Positions 6,632-14,644 of a DNA stretch of 64,000 nucleotides are shown here, piece after piece. Position numbers and translations under genes: made by a program. Location of the stretch: assembly GCA_031553215.1 (NCBI GenBank), contig JAVBLW010000001.1, forward strand, positions 146,779 through 210,778. The letters are read 5' to 3'. How positions within the stretch are numbered: the stretch's first letter is position 1; every line of letters begins with the position of its first letter. Below the pieces are notes generated by a model. It saw only the letters and a program-made list of their open reading frames with translations, made no database searches and was not told the origin of the DNA. The DNA is from JAVBLW01 sp031553215 (GTDB lineage: Bacteria; Bacillota_I; Bacilli_A; Acholeplasmatales; Anaeroplasmataceae).

Positions 6632-7630
6632 ATGAAACGTTTATTATCGGGTATTCAGCCAAGTGGAAACATTACCTTAGGAAATTATTTAGGTGCAATA
6701 CGAAACTTTGTTAAATTACAAAATGAAATTGAAGAAACAGAATTCTTTGTTTTTATTGCAGACCTACATGCAATTACAGTACCGCAAGAAAAAGCAAATT
6801 TAAGGAAGAATATCAAGAGTCTAGCTGCAATTTATATTGCTGCTGGATTAGATCCTAATAAAGTTCATTTATTTATCCAATCAGAAGTCCCTGCTCATAA
6901 CCAATTAGGATATATCATGGAATGCACTGGATATATTGGTGAATTAGAAAGAATGACTCAATTCAAGGATAAAAAAGTTAAACAAGTTCAAGGCGTTAGC
7001 TGTTCTCTATTAACATACCCGGCTTTAATGGCTGCAGATATATTATTGTATGATGCAGATTTAGTACCTGTTGGTGAAGACCAAAAACAGCATTTAGAGT
7101 TAACTAGAAATCTAGCTGAAAGATTCAATCAAAAATATGGTGATACTTTTGTTGTACCTGATCCTTATATATCAGCTTCTGGTGCAAAAATAATGTCACT
7201 AAATGACCCTACAAAGAAAATGAGTAAATCAGACCCTAATCCAAAAGCTTATATTTCTTTACTTGATGATATTAATATAACAAAAAAGAAAATAATGAGC
7301 GCTGTTACCGATTCTATCGGAACAATAGCTTTTGATGAAGAAAATAGGCCAGGAATTTCTAATTTACTTACTATTTATTCATGTATCACAAACGAATCGA
7401 TAACTGATATCTGTAAGAGATACGAAGGTAAAGGCTATGCAATATTTAAAGAAGATTTAGCAAATGTTGTTGCAGATTTATTAATACCTTTACAAAAAAA
7501 ATATAATGAATTGATTAATTCTAATGAATTAGATAAAATACTAGATGATGGTAGAGATTATGCAATTCGCATTTCTAGTAGAAAAATCTCAAAAGTTTAT
7601 AATAAAATTGGGTTAGGAAGAAAAAGCTAA
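6632..7630 (+). CDS. trpS: Tryptophan--tRNA ligase
   Basis: Class I synthetase charging tRNA-Trp. The 332-residue length is normal for bacterial TrpRS. SGIQPSGNITLGNYLGAI contains the HIGH-equivalent (GNYLG), KKMSKSDP is the KMSKS loop, and AADILLYDADLVPVGEDQKQH is the conserved substrate-pocket region. GAGAGGAC precedes the ATG. The leader contains a terminator-like hairpin and a short ORF with a Trp codon; no T-box consensus is seen. cysE follows after 15 bases and should be co-transcribed. Confidence 0.96.
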   Translation: MKRLLSGIQPSGNITLGNYLGAIRNFVKLQNEIEETEFFVFIADLHAITVPQEKANLRKNIKSLAAIYIAAGLDPNKVHLFIQSEVPAHNQLGYIMECTGYIGELERMTQFKDKKVKQVQGVSCSLLTYPALMAADILLYDADLVPVGEDQKQHLELTRNLAERFNQKYGDTFVVPDPYISASGAKIMSLNDPTKKMSKSDPNPKAYISLLDDINITKKKIMSAVTDSIGTIAFDEENRPGISNLLTIYSCITNESITDICKRYEGKGYAIFKEDLANVVADLLIPLQKKYNELINSNELDKILDDGRDYAIRISSRKISKVYNKIGLGRKS

Positions 7631-7645
7631 CCAAGGAGTGATAGA

Positions 7646-8209
7646 ATGTTAAAAATCCTTTTAATAATTTTCGGTTCAATTGCACTACTTCTTCTAATTA
7701 TTTGGATATTTGGAAGAGGATACTTTAAATCAATAAAGCAAAGAGATCCTGCCGCTAGACATTTCTTGCAAATCATATTATGTTATCCTGGAGTCCAAGC
7801 ATTATTTTGGTACCGTATAGCACACTTTTTTTACAAGATAAAATTAAAACTTATATCTGAAATCATAACCTATTTTGTAAGATGCTTCTTGAATATTGAA
7901 ATTCATCCAGGGGCAAAAATTGGTAAACGTTTCTTCATTGACCACGGTACTGGTACCGTAATTGGAGAAACTTCAATTATTGGTAATAATGTAATTATGT
8001 ACCATGGTGTAACTTTAGGTGGTCGTGGAACAGAGCATGGAAAAAGACATCCTACAATTTTAGATAACGTTAGTATTGGTGCTGGTGCTACTGTGCTAGG
8101 TAATATTACAATAGGAAATAATGTTAAAATTGGTGCAAATGCAACTGTATTAGAAGATGTACCTGATTTTTCAACTGTAATTGGAGTAAAGGGAACAATT
8201 AAAGATTAA
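7646..8209 (+). CDS. cysE: Serine O-acetyltransferase with N-terminal membrane segment
   Basis: Transfers acetyl from acetyl-CoA to L-serine, the first step of cysteine synthesis. The left-handed beta-helix hexapeptide repeats cover residues 83-185 and contain HPGAKIG, DHGTGTVIGET (catalytic Asp-His region) and GKRHPTI. The region RDPAARHFLQIILCYPGVQAL is typical of the short CysE/EpsC class. In place of the usual soluble N-terminal helix the protein starts with a hydrophobic segment (about residues 3-23), so it may be anchored at the membrane. A good AAGGAGTG precedes the ATG. Co-transcribed with trpS; no O-acetylserine sulfhydrylase is nearby. Confidence 0.88.
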   Translation: MLKILLIIFGSIALLLLIIWIFGRGYFKSIKQRDPAARHFLQIILCYPGVQALFWYRIAHFFYKIKLKLISEIITYFVRCFLNIEIHPGAKIGKRFFIDHGTGTVIGETSIIGNNVIMYHGVTLGGRGTEHGKRHPTILDNVSIGAGATVLGNITIGNNVKIGANATVLEDVPDFSTVIGVKGTIKD

Positions 8210-8214
8210 ACATG

Positions 8215-8257
8215 AAAAAGAGCCTTAGACAAAATATTTTGTCTAAGGCTCCTTTTT
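8215..8257. terminator. Bidirectional terminator, 16-bp perfect palindrome
   Basis: GAGCCTTAGACAAAAT and its exact complement are contiguous, flanked by A5 and T7 so that both strands read stem plus T tract. It separates cysE from the convergent AraC-GGDEF gene. Confidence 0.9.
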
Positions 8258-8259
8258 TT

Positions 8260-9057
8260 CTATTTCTTACTTTCTAATATCGTATTATGCATAGAATAAA
8301 ATAATTCACTATATCTCAGTTCTTCTGGCAATTTAGTTATTCCACACCACAATGATAATGGTAAATTTTGTCCTTCATAATTAAATGTATTACCATTTTC
8401 TAGGAGAACCTTGTCAGCTAATTCTCTTGCTTGTTCCTCATTGTATATCTGTGTTATTAACGCAAATTCGTCCCCACCAATTCGCAAAGTAATCATATCG
8501 TTTGTTGCATACTTATCAATTCTTGATGCAATTTCTACGATAGCAGCATCTCCTGCTTTATAAGATATCTCATTATATCCGGAAAAATTTACACCATCAA
8601 AGCATAATACATAGCTACCTTTTGCTGCCTTTAAAAAATCATAAGCTTCGCTTATATCAACTTTCTTATACGCCATATCAATATTATCTCCTTTTATATA
8701 TTCATAATTAAGTTTTGGAAATAGGCCTGTAAATTTCCAATTATTTTTGAATTCAGAAGGATTAACATTCCATACTCGTCTAAATAACCTTGAAAATACT
8801 TCTACGGAATTATATTGATATTTCATAGCTACTTCTGTAATACTCATGTTATTTTCAAGAATATCTTTTGCTGCTTGCGTCATACGTCTCTTTGAAATAT
8901 AGTCTTTTATTCCATAATGCAAAGCATATTTAAATATTTTTTCCAAATATGAAAGCGAAACAAAACAATGATCAGCAATATCTTGCCTTGTAATTGAACG
9001 ACATAAATTATCTTCAATATATTTTATAGACATTGTTAAAACCATGAAATTTTTCAT
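8260..9057 (-). CDS. AraC-type DNA-binding domain fused to GGDEF domain
   Basis: The 265-residue protein begins with a two-helix-turn-helix AraC domain (residues 7-105: ITRQDIADHCFVSLSYLEKIF, then MSITEVAMKYQYNSVEVFSR and the terminal NPSEFK). After a linker of about 25 residues a compact GGDEF domain follows (residues 130-262). GGDEF itself is intact at 194-198 (RIGGDEFAL), and LCFDGVNFSGYN with AGD resembles the substrate/metal part of diguanylate cyclases. No RxxD inhibitory site is seen at the usual place. It could make cyclic di-GMP or only bind GTP as a signal. A 14-bp palindrome lies just upstream. No other GGDEF, EAL or PilZ gene is in the window. Confidence 0.8.
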   Translation of the reverse strand: MKNFMVLTMSIKYIEDNLCRSITRQDIADHCFVSLSYLEKIFKYALHYGIKDYISKRRMTQAAKDILENNMSITEVAMKYQYNSVEVFSRLFRRVWNVNPSEFKNNWKFTGLFPKLNYEYIKGDNIDMAYKKVDISEAYDFLKAAKGSYVLCFDGVNFSGYNEISYKAGDAAIVEIASRIDKYATNDMITLRIGGDEFALITQIYNEEQARELADKVLLENGNTFNYEGQNLPLSLWCGITKLPEELRYSELFYSMHNTILESKK

Positions 9058-9079
9058 CTCATTCCTCCTCCAAAAATAT

Positions 9080-9093
9080 TAATAACGTTATTA
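9080..9093. promoter_or_regulatory. Perfect 14-bp palindrome upstream of the AraC-GGDEF gene
   Basis: TAATAACGTTATTA, centred about 30 bases upstream of the ATG. A possible autoregulatory operator; no factor can be assigned. Confidence 0.4.
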
Positions 9094-9149
9094 TGCTTTT
9101 ATTTTATCATGTATCTTTTCTTATTACTTGATGTTTTGAGCACAATTGG

Positions 9150-9178
9150 AAAAAAAGATATCCAATTTGATATCTTTT
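9150..9178 (-). terminator. Terminator of the lipid kinase gene
   Basis: AAAAGATATC/GATATCTTTT stem with a 6-base loop and a T run on the minus strand. Confidence 0.75.
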
Positions 9179-9183
9179 AATTT

Positions 9184-10020
9184 TTATCTTTCAACACTTA
9201 TTTCTTCTACATTGTGAATTACTTCACCATCTAATTGTAATGTATTATATCCATTAGCTCGTGCATCTATTTTTTTTGCTCTAAACTCTTCTATTCCTGA
9301 TTTTTTAAACCATAAATGTTTCCCAAAAAATATAAATGGAAAACAAAGAAGTAATTTTCTTTTCTTCATCTTATGTATTACATAAACATCTAAGTATTCA
9401 TCTTCTCTTATAGCCTTAGGAGCAATTTTCATTCCTCCACCAATATATTTACCATTCATAATGACAAAAAACCATACATCCTTAAATGAGTATTCCATAT
9501 CATCAATCTTTATATCTAATTCAAATGGTTTAAATGTTTTAAAGCCCTTTTTCGCTGTCTTAAAATAAGATGGTTTTTTGTTCACAACCCTAACTTTTTC
9601 AATTTCATCACAAACCTCAGCGTCTATTCCCATACCTACACCATTAATAAAGACTCTTTCTTGGCCATTTATATGCAGCTTTGGTAAATCTTTTATTTCA
9701 TTTGTAATTTCGAAATAATTACCCTTATGTCCTCTACAATAATCATTACCATTTCCTGCCTTATATAAGAAAACTCTATTAGGAAAATATATATTTGAAA
9801 TACTATTTATAATTCGGTGAACCGTTCCATCTCCACCTACTATAATAATAATATCATTTGGATTGAGTGTTTTTGTATATTCTAAAACATCACCTTGAAG
9901 GGATAAAATATTTATAACACTATATTCAGCTTTTTCTTTTTTTAATCTTTTTTCTAATCTATTTAAATATTTATAACACTTATTTCCAGCACTCAATGGA
10001 TTATATAGAACCCTATACAT
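9184..10020 (-). CDS. Diacylglycerol/lipid kinase family protein (DagK/YegS type)
   Basis: Soluble lipid kinases of this family phosphorylate diacylglycerol, recycling it into phosphatidic acid. The 278-residue product starts with YRVLYNPLSAG (family N-terminal strand), has the nucleotide loop IIIVGGDGTVHRIIN, and the later motifs GNGNDYCR and INGVGMGIDAEV. The ending LQLDGEVIHN is typical. The start is the ATG following AGGTGG; upstream in-frame GTG codons fall in the Shine-Dalgarno. Just downstream of the racemase-like gene on the same strand (53-base gap). The specific lipid is not inferable. Confidence 0.85.
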   Translation of the reverse strand: MYRVLYNPLSAGNKCYKYLNRLEKRLKKEKAEYSVINILSLQGDVLEYTKTLNPNDIIIIVGGDGTVHRIINSISNIYFPNRVFLYKAGNGNDYCRGHKGNYFEITNEIKDLPKLHINGQERVFINGVGMGIDAEVCDEIEKVRVVNKKPSYFKTAKKGFKTFKPFELDIKIDDMEYSFKDVWFFVIMNGKYIGGGMKIAPKAIREDEYLDVYVIHKMKKRKLLLCFPFIFFGKHLWFKKSGIEEFRAKKIDARANGYNTLQLDGEVIHNVEEISVER

Positions 10021-10073
10021 ATATACCACCACCTAGTTATATTATAACTGATGTGATATTATAAAACCATATT

Positions 10074-10976
10074 TTACTTATAATTTAAGTATATTTCATA
10101 CTTAGTAACCTTGTTTTTCCTACAATATTCCCTAATATTATGGCCAATAAATAAAACACGATCGTCTTTCTTAACCCTATTATCAACTCTTATAAAGCAA
10201 AAATCCATGCATTTTACACCTATCAATTTATATTTGTTATTATTGATATATACATAGTTATTCTTATTTTGCCTACTTAATCCGTTTACATATCCAATAT
10301 CACATATGGCAACTGATATATCTTTTTTTGCCTTAAATTTATTCGTATATCCAACTGTTTCTCCTTTTTTAACTTCTCTTATTTCAAGGATATTTCCATA
10401 AAAAGAGTAACTATTTTCATACATTGCAATTCCTGTTCTAACATAGTAACTATGACTCATATCTAAATAACAACTTCCACCTATATGATAAATTAATTCT
10501 TCTCTTCCTATCGTTTTTACTATTGTATCAAATTCCTTTAACATTTTTTGATTATCTCTTCGATTCTTATTTGGAGAATGGAAATATACTCCTTTACATA
10601 GATCATCAAGTGCATATTCCATATTCAATTCATTCATTCCAAACCTATTCATTCCTAAGTTTAATTTGATATGATATTTTAAATTATTATCCTTACAATA
10701 TTTATAATCAGATTCATTACATATTGTATATTCATAATCCTTATTTAAGGATATTTTATTTCCCAAAATAATAATTCTTGCATCGCTTATTTCACGCTTT
10801 ATTATATCAGCTTCTACAAGTTCTTTTACTGCAAATATATTCAGTTTATGTTTCTTTGCTACCTGAAGCATTTCAAAAAGCCCAAAGCCATAAGCATTAT
10901 CTTTTAATACCAATATTAATTTTGAATTCATTTTTTTTATATTCTTACTTATAATCGTATAATTTCTCTCTATCAT
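10074..10976 (-). CDS. Short, divergent alanine racemase-like PLP enzyme
   Basis: PLP-dependent racemase fold. LVLKDNAYGFG (Lys25 as the PLP lysine) corresponds to VKANAYGHG of alanine racemase; KLNLGMNRFGM and GYTNKFKA (candidate catalytic Tyr), ICDIGYVNG and IGVKCMDF follow in family order. It is only 300 residues against the usual 360-390, mainly because of a shortened middle. Alanine racemase supplies D-Ala for peptidoglycan; this divergent copy might be the only one or might act on another amino acid. The Shine-Dalgarno is weak (TGGTG). It may be co-transcribed with the lipid kinase. Confidence 0.75.
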   Translation of the reverse strand: MIERNYTIISKNIKKMNSKLILVLKDNAYGFGLFEMLQVAKKHKLNIFAVKELVEADIIKREISDARIIILGNKISLNKDYEYTICNESDYKYCKDNNLKYHIKLNLGMNRFGMNELNMEYALDDLCKGVYFHSPNKNRRDNQKMLKEFDTIVKTIGREELIYHIGGSCYLDMSHSYYVRTGIAMYENSYSFYGNILEIREVKKGETVGYTNKFKAKKDISVAICDIGYVNGLSRQNKNNYVYINNNKYKLIGVKCMDFCFIRVDNRVKKDDRVLFIGHNIREYCRKNKVTKYEIYLNYK

Positions 10977-10985
10977 GATAACACC

Positions 10986-11023
10986 ATTAAAGTATATGTA
11001 CTAATCAAAAAAAAAACACCTTA
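10986..11023 (-). repeat. Downstream half of a duplicated spacer/terminator (copy 1)
   Basis: The stretch beginning ATTAAAGTATATGTACTAAT and running through the A tract into AACACCTTA recurs almost unchanged at 11621-11653, each time just downstream of one lipoprotein paralogue. Confidence 0.7.
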
Positions 11024-11039
11024 TAATAATTAAGATGTT
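11005..11039 (-). terminator. Terminator of the second lipoprotein paralogue
   Basis: AACACCTTA/TAAGATGTT stem (one G-U pair in the transcript) followed on the minus strand by about ten T residues. Confidence 0.75.
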
Positions 11040-11045
11040 TTTTTA

Positions 11046-11531
11046 CTATTCAAAAATTATTGCATCTGCCCATGCAAGATATTGTGATTTGTTTTCATCT
11101 AATTTATCATTATTACACCTGAAAATCATGATATAATACGATGATTGGCTCTCTTTAGCCATAAACATGTATCCAAAATCTATTTCTTGTTCAGTATACG
11201 TATAATAACAATATACATAATCCTTTCCTTCTCTTTCAATGATTTGAGTATGGTTAACTGAAGAAATTTTTGAATTTACAAAATCATCTAAATCTAAATA
11301 ATCAAATTTAGAATATCTATTCCCCATTAGAATTATTTCTGTTGATTGTGCAGCAAATTCGAAATCAACTATATCAGAGTCATAAAAAAATGCATTTAAA
11401 GGAACAATCATTCCGGCCCCTTCAAACGTTCTAAATACTCTTATAGTTTCTGGCTTATTCTTTGCAGTTGGACTTGGCCATAAATTAGAGATTATTAAAA
11501 TCATGCAAAGAAACGCTAATATCTTTTTCAT
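11046..11531 (-). CDS. Secreted paralogue of the neighbouring lipoprotein, lipobox lost
   Basis: Function unknown. The 161-residue product parallels its upstream neighbour along its length: both start MKKIL, and both share (A/L)QSTE, TEI/TQI-EREGK, YCYYT, FGYMF(I/M)AKE, NKSQYL-WAD. Identity is roughly 35-40% by eye. Where the neighbour has the lipobox LGSC, this copy reads SNLWPS with no Cys, so it would be cleaved by signal peptidase I or stay membrane-anchored. The start is the ATG after TGGAGA; an upstream in-frame ATG overlaps that Shine-Dalgarno. Confidence 0.65.
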   Translation of the reverse strand: MKKILAFLCMILIISNLWPSPTAKNKPETIRVFRTFEGAGMIVPLNAFFYDSDIVDFEFAAQSTEIILMGNRYSKFDYLDLDDFVNSKISSVNHTQIIEREGKDYVYCYYTYTEQEIDFGYMFMAKESQSSYYIMIFRCNNDKLDENKSQYLAWADAIIFE

Positions 11532-11620
11532 ATATACAATCTCCATTTTTACTAGTTCCTATATCTTACCATATTGTATTATGAATATCAATAACTGCAA
11601 TTTTATTAATTTTTTGTGCT

Positions 11621-11653
11621 ATTAAGTATATGTACCAATCAAAAAACACCTTA
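11621..11653 (-). repeat. Duplicated spacer/terminator (copy 2)
   Basis: ATTAAGTATATGTACCAATC, then an A run and AACACCTTA: the second copy of the sequence at 10986-11023. With the paralogous genes it marks a tandem duplication of a unit of about 630 bp. Confidence 0.7.
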
Positions 11654-11668
11654 ATAACTAAGGTGTTT
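11641..11668 (-). terminator. Terminator of the first lipoprotein paralogue
   Basis: AAACACCTTA/TAAGGTGTTT stem, 5-base loop and T run on the minus strand. Confidence 0.8.
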
Positions 11669-11676
11669 CATTTTAA

Positions 11677-12132
11677 CTATTCAACAACTATTGTGTCTGC
11701 CCATTTTAAATATTGCGATTTATTTTTTTCTAAATTTTTGCTTTTGCAACAAAAATTCATAGCATAATATTTAAATGCACCTTCTTTAGCAATAAACATA
11801 TAACCAAATTCTATACCTTCAACAGATAAAGTATAATAACAGTATAAGTATTTACCTTCTCTTTCTGTTATTTCTGTATGAGTCGTTGAAGATGACAAAT
11901 CATTTGCGAAACTAGCTAAACTTGAATAACCACTTTTCGAAGTTCCACTTCCCATAAAAATTGTTTCTGTTGACTGAAGTGCAATATGCCAATTAATAAC
12001 ATCGATTTCACTGAATGAAGAATTCAGCGTAATACTTATACCTTCGCCTGTAAATGTTTTACTTTTTGGTGAGCATGATCCTAAGCAAAACACAGCCAAA
12101 ATCATTGCAAAAAAACCTAATATTTTTTTCAT
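11677..12132 (-). CDS. Lipoprotein of unknown function (tandem paralogue)
   Basis: The 151-residue product has a type II signal peptide: MKKILGFFAMILAVFC and the lipobox LGSC, so it should be diacylated and attached to the outer face of the membrane at that Cys. The mature part contains two or three Cys (YCYYT, FCCKSK) and the shared motifs listed for its paralogue. No enzymatic motif is visible. It resembles small PsbP-like or DUF-type lipoproteins only in size. The ATG is preceded by GGAGAGA. Confidence 0.7.
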   Translation of the reverse strand: MKKILGFFAMILAVFCLGSCSPKSKTFTGEGISITLNSSFSEIDVINWHIALQSTETIFMGSGTSKSGYSSLASFANDLSSSTTHTEITEREGKYLYCYYTLSVEGIEFGYMFIAKEGAFKYYAMNFCCKSKNLEKNKSQYLKWADTIVVE

Positions 12133-12194
12133 ATAACTAATCTCTCCTATATTTTCTATATGATATCATCGTTATCGACAAATGTCAACACGAG

Positions 12195-14246
12195 CTAAAT
12201 TAATTTATTTTCTTCTATTACCTTTTGCGATAAATATGTTGGAACCTCTTCATACGTTTCAAAAATACGGTTAAAATATCCTCCACCCTGAGTAAGTGCC
12301 TTTAAGTCATTGGCATATTCAATAATCTCTGCTTCCGGAACTAACGCAACAATTTCTTGTTCATCATTATTCTTTTCTTCCATAGAAATAATTTTCGCTC
12401 TTCTACTATTTAAATCTGATAAAATATCTCCTATATTTTTGTTTTCTACATTAATAGTAACTCTAATTATAGGTTCTAATATAACTGGTTTTGCATTCAT
12501 ATATGCATCTTTAAAAGCAAGAATTGCTGCCATTTTAAATGCTAATTCATTTGAATCTACTGCATGATATTTCCCATCAGTTAAAATTGCTTTACATCCA
12601 ATTACAGGGAATCCAGCCAATAAACCTTGTTCAAGAGCCTCATAAAAGCCTTTTTCAACGGCAGGGAAATAGTTTTTTGGAACTGAACCACCAAATATTT
12701 TTTCAGTAAATATATTTTCTTCTGCTGGTTCGAAATCCATTTCCACAACACCATAGAAACCAGAACCACCACTTTGTTTAATATATCTTCCACTACCACT
12801 AGCTTTTTGCTTAATGGTTTCGCGATAAACTATTTTAGGATCCTCTACAGTAACTTCTACTTTATAAGTATTTTTCATCTTATCAAATACATAAGACAAA
12901 TGTCCTAAACCAGTACCACCAATTAATAATTGTTTGGTTTCGTTATTTCTGACAATTTCTAATGTCTTGTCTTCCAATTTTATCTTTTGTAAAACTTGAC
13001 CCAGCTTATCATCATCGGTTTTATTTTTTGGCAAAATTGCTTTATATAAAACAGCTGTTGGATAACTAGTCTCCTTATATATAATTATATTTTTCGGATC
13101 ACATATAGTCATTGAAGAAGATAAATCTGATATTTTTACAATACCACCAATATCTCCTGCCTCAAGTGATTGAACTTGAGTTTGAGTTTTACCACTAACC
13201 ATTAATAGTTGTGAAACCTTTTCAGTTTTTCCCGTTTGAGGACAATATATATCATCCCCAACTTTTACTACTCCTGAGTTAACCTTGAACAAATTAAGAA
13301 CTCCTGAGTATGGATCAACTATCGTTTTAAATACAAAACCTGAAAATGGCTCATCATTTAGAGTCTTTCTCTCAACTTCTAATCCATCCTTTGTAGTACC
13401 AACAATTGGATTTAAGTCTGATGGATTAGGTAGATAATCAATTAGCATATCTAACATCGTATGTACACCAATATTTTTTGTAGCACTACCAACTAATACA
13501 GGAATTAATTCACCATTTAAGACACCAGTACGAAGTCCACTATGTATTTCTTCTCTATTCAATTGTTCACCCATAAAAAATTTATTTAACAATTCTTCAC
13601 TTGTTTGAGCAACTGCCTCAAGAATCATATTATTTAATTCTAAAACTTTTATTTTCTTATCATCATATATTTCAGCATCTACACATTCAGTACCATTGAA
13701 TTTCCTTGCTTTCATATCAACGACATTTATGAATCCATCGAATTTGTCATCATGTCCCATTGGATAACAAAAAGGAACAGCATTTTTACCTAAATTCTTT
13801 CTTATTTCTGATAATAAGTCCTCAAAAACAATATTTTCTTTATCCATCTTATTTACATAAATAATAGTTGGAATATTTTTCTTTCTAAGCATTTTCCAAT
13901 GTTTAAGTGTTTGAACTTGGATACCACTTGATGCATCTATTACTAATATAGCACCTTTAACAACCTTCAATGCAGATATAACTTCACTAACAAAATCATC
14001 ATTTCCTGGTAAATCAATTAAATTAATTTTGTAGTCTTTATAACTAACAGGAACTATAGAAGTACTTATAGAACTTAATTTCAATTGTTCTTCTAATAAG
14101 TAATCACTAATTGTATTCTTTTTTTCTACTTCTCCTTTTACTTTTGGTTTAGAAGTAATATAATTCAAAGACTCTACTAACGATGTTTTACCACTTCCCA
14201 AGTGACCTAAAACAGCTATATTTCTAATCTTATTTGCTTGATTCAT
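12195..14246 (-). CDS. EF-G-like translational GTPase (EF-G2 class) with altered G3 motif
   Basis: The 683-residue protein has EF-G architecture: G domain (GHLGSGKTS P-loop at 14-22, NKMD G4, GSA G5), domain II, then domains III-V. It differs from canonical EF-G. The G3 motif reads DLPGNDDF, putting Asn82 where the GTPase-activating His stands, and the switch I RGITI motif is replaced (SSIST). These changes mark the EF-G-like group that accompanies true EF-G in many Bacillota and actinobacteria, whose role is uncertain. A perfect cre-like box sits just upstream. The Shine-Dalgarno is AGAAGGA. No rpsL/rpsG/tuf neighbours, again against it being the housekeeping EF-G. Confidence 0.85.
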   Translation of the reverse strand: MNQANKIRNIAVLGHLGSGKTSLVESLNYITSKPKVKGEVEKKNTISDYLLEEQLKLSSISTSIVPVSYKDYKINLIDLPGNDDFVSEVISALKVVKGAILVIDASSGIQVQTLKHWKMLRKKNIPTIIYVNKMDKENIVFEDLLSEIRKNLGKNAVPFCYPMGHDDKFDGFINVVDMKARKFNGTECVDAEIYDDKKIKVLELNNMILEAVAQTSEELLNKFFMGEQLNREEIHSGLRTGVLNGELIPVLVGSATKNIGVHTMLDMLIDYLPNPSDLNPIVGTTKDGLEVERKTLNDEPFSGFVFKTIVDPYSGVLNLFKVNSGVVKVGDDIYCPQTGKTEKVSQLLMVSGKTQTQVQSLEAGDIGGIVKISDLSSSMTICDPKNIIIYKETSYPTAVLYKAILPKNKTDDDKLGQVLQKIKLEDKTLEIVRNNETKQLLIGGTGLGHLSYVFDKMKNTYKVEVTVEDPKIVYRETIKQKASGSGRYIKQSGGSGFYGVVEMDFEPAEENIFTEKIFGGSVPKNYFPAVEKGFYEALEQGLLAGFPVIGCKAILTDGKYHAVDSNELAFKMAAILAFKDAYMNAKPVILEPIIRVTINVENKNIGDILSDLNSRRAKIISMEEKNNDEQEIVALVPEAEIIEYANDLKALTQGGGYFNRIFETYEEVPTYLSQKVIEENKLI

Positions 14247-14264
14247 AATTTCATCCTTCTTTCT

Positions 14265-14278
14265 TGAAAACGTTTTCT
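14265..14278. promoter_or_regulatory. cre box (CcpA catabolite-response element candidate)
   Basis: TGAAAACGTTTTCT fits the Bacillus cre consensus TGWAARCGYTWWCW at every position. It is 19 bases upstream of the EF-G-like start, a position suited to repression. Confidence 0.55.
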
Positions 14279-14306
14279 ATTTATTTTAATTATATCATAT
14301 TATATG

Positions 14307-14335
14307 AAAAAAGATAGAAAACTCTTCTATCTTTT
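14307..14335 (-). terminator. Terminator of the aquaporin-Dabb operon
   Basis: AAAAGATAGAA/TTCTATCTTTT stem with a short loop and T run on the minus strand. Confidence 0.75.
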
Positions 14336-14345
14336 AAAATATTTA

Positions 14346-14633
14346 CTATTCAATATAATCAAAACAAACTCTATCTTTTACAATTGGTTTCATCTTAGCA
14401 CTTAATTCTTTATGCAAAGGATGAATTTGATAGGATTCTAAAGCCTCTAAATCTTCATATAAAGCAACAAGCATTAAACGACGAGTACTACTACTCAATG
14501 GATTAATAATGAAATCTAATTCCATCATTCCTTTTATTTCACCATTTAGCTTTAAAGCCTCATTTTTAATATCTTTCAATTGTTCAATAGTTGCTTCATC
14601 AATCACATTCCACATTACTATATGTTTAATCAT
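14346..14633 (-). CDS. Dabb (stress-responsive A/B barrel) domain protein
   Basis: A 95-residue ferredoxin-like dimeric alpha-beta barrel protein. MIKHIVMWNV is the typical opening with the conserved His, followed by LMLVALYEDLEALESYQIHPLHKEL, where the HP motif is characteristic. Dabb proteins include plant stress proteins and small cyclases, but most bacterial members have no known role. It follows the aquaporin gene by 11 bases with TAGGTGA before the ATG, so they share a transcript. Confidence 0.85.
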   Translation of the reverse strand: MIKHIVMWNVIDEATIEQLKDIKNEALKLNGEIKGMMELDFIINPLSSSTRRLMLVALYEDLEALESYQIHPLHKELSAKMKPIVKDRVCFDYIE

Positions 14634-14644
14634 ATTTTCACCTA

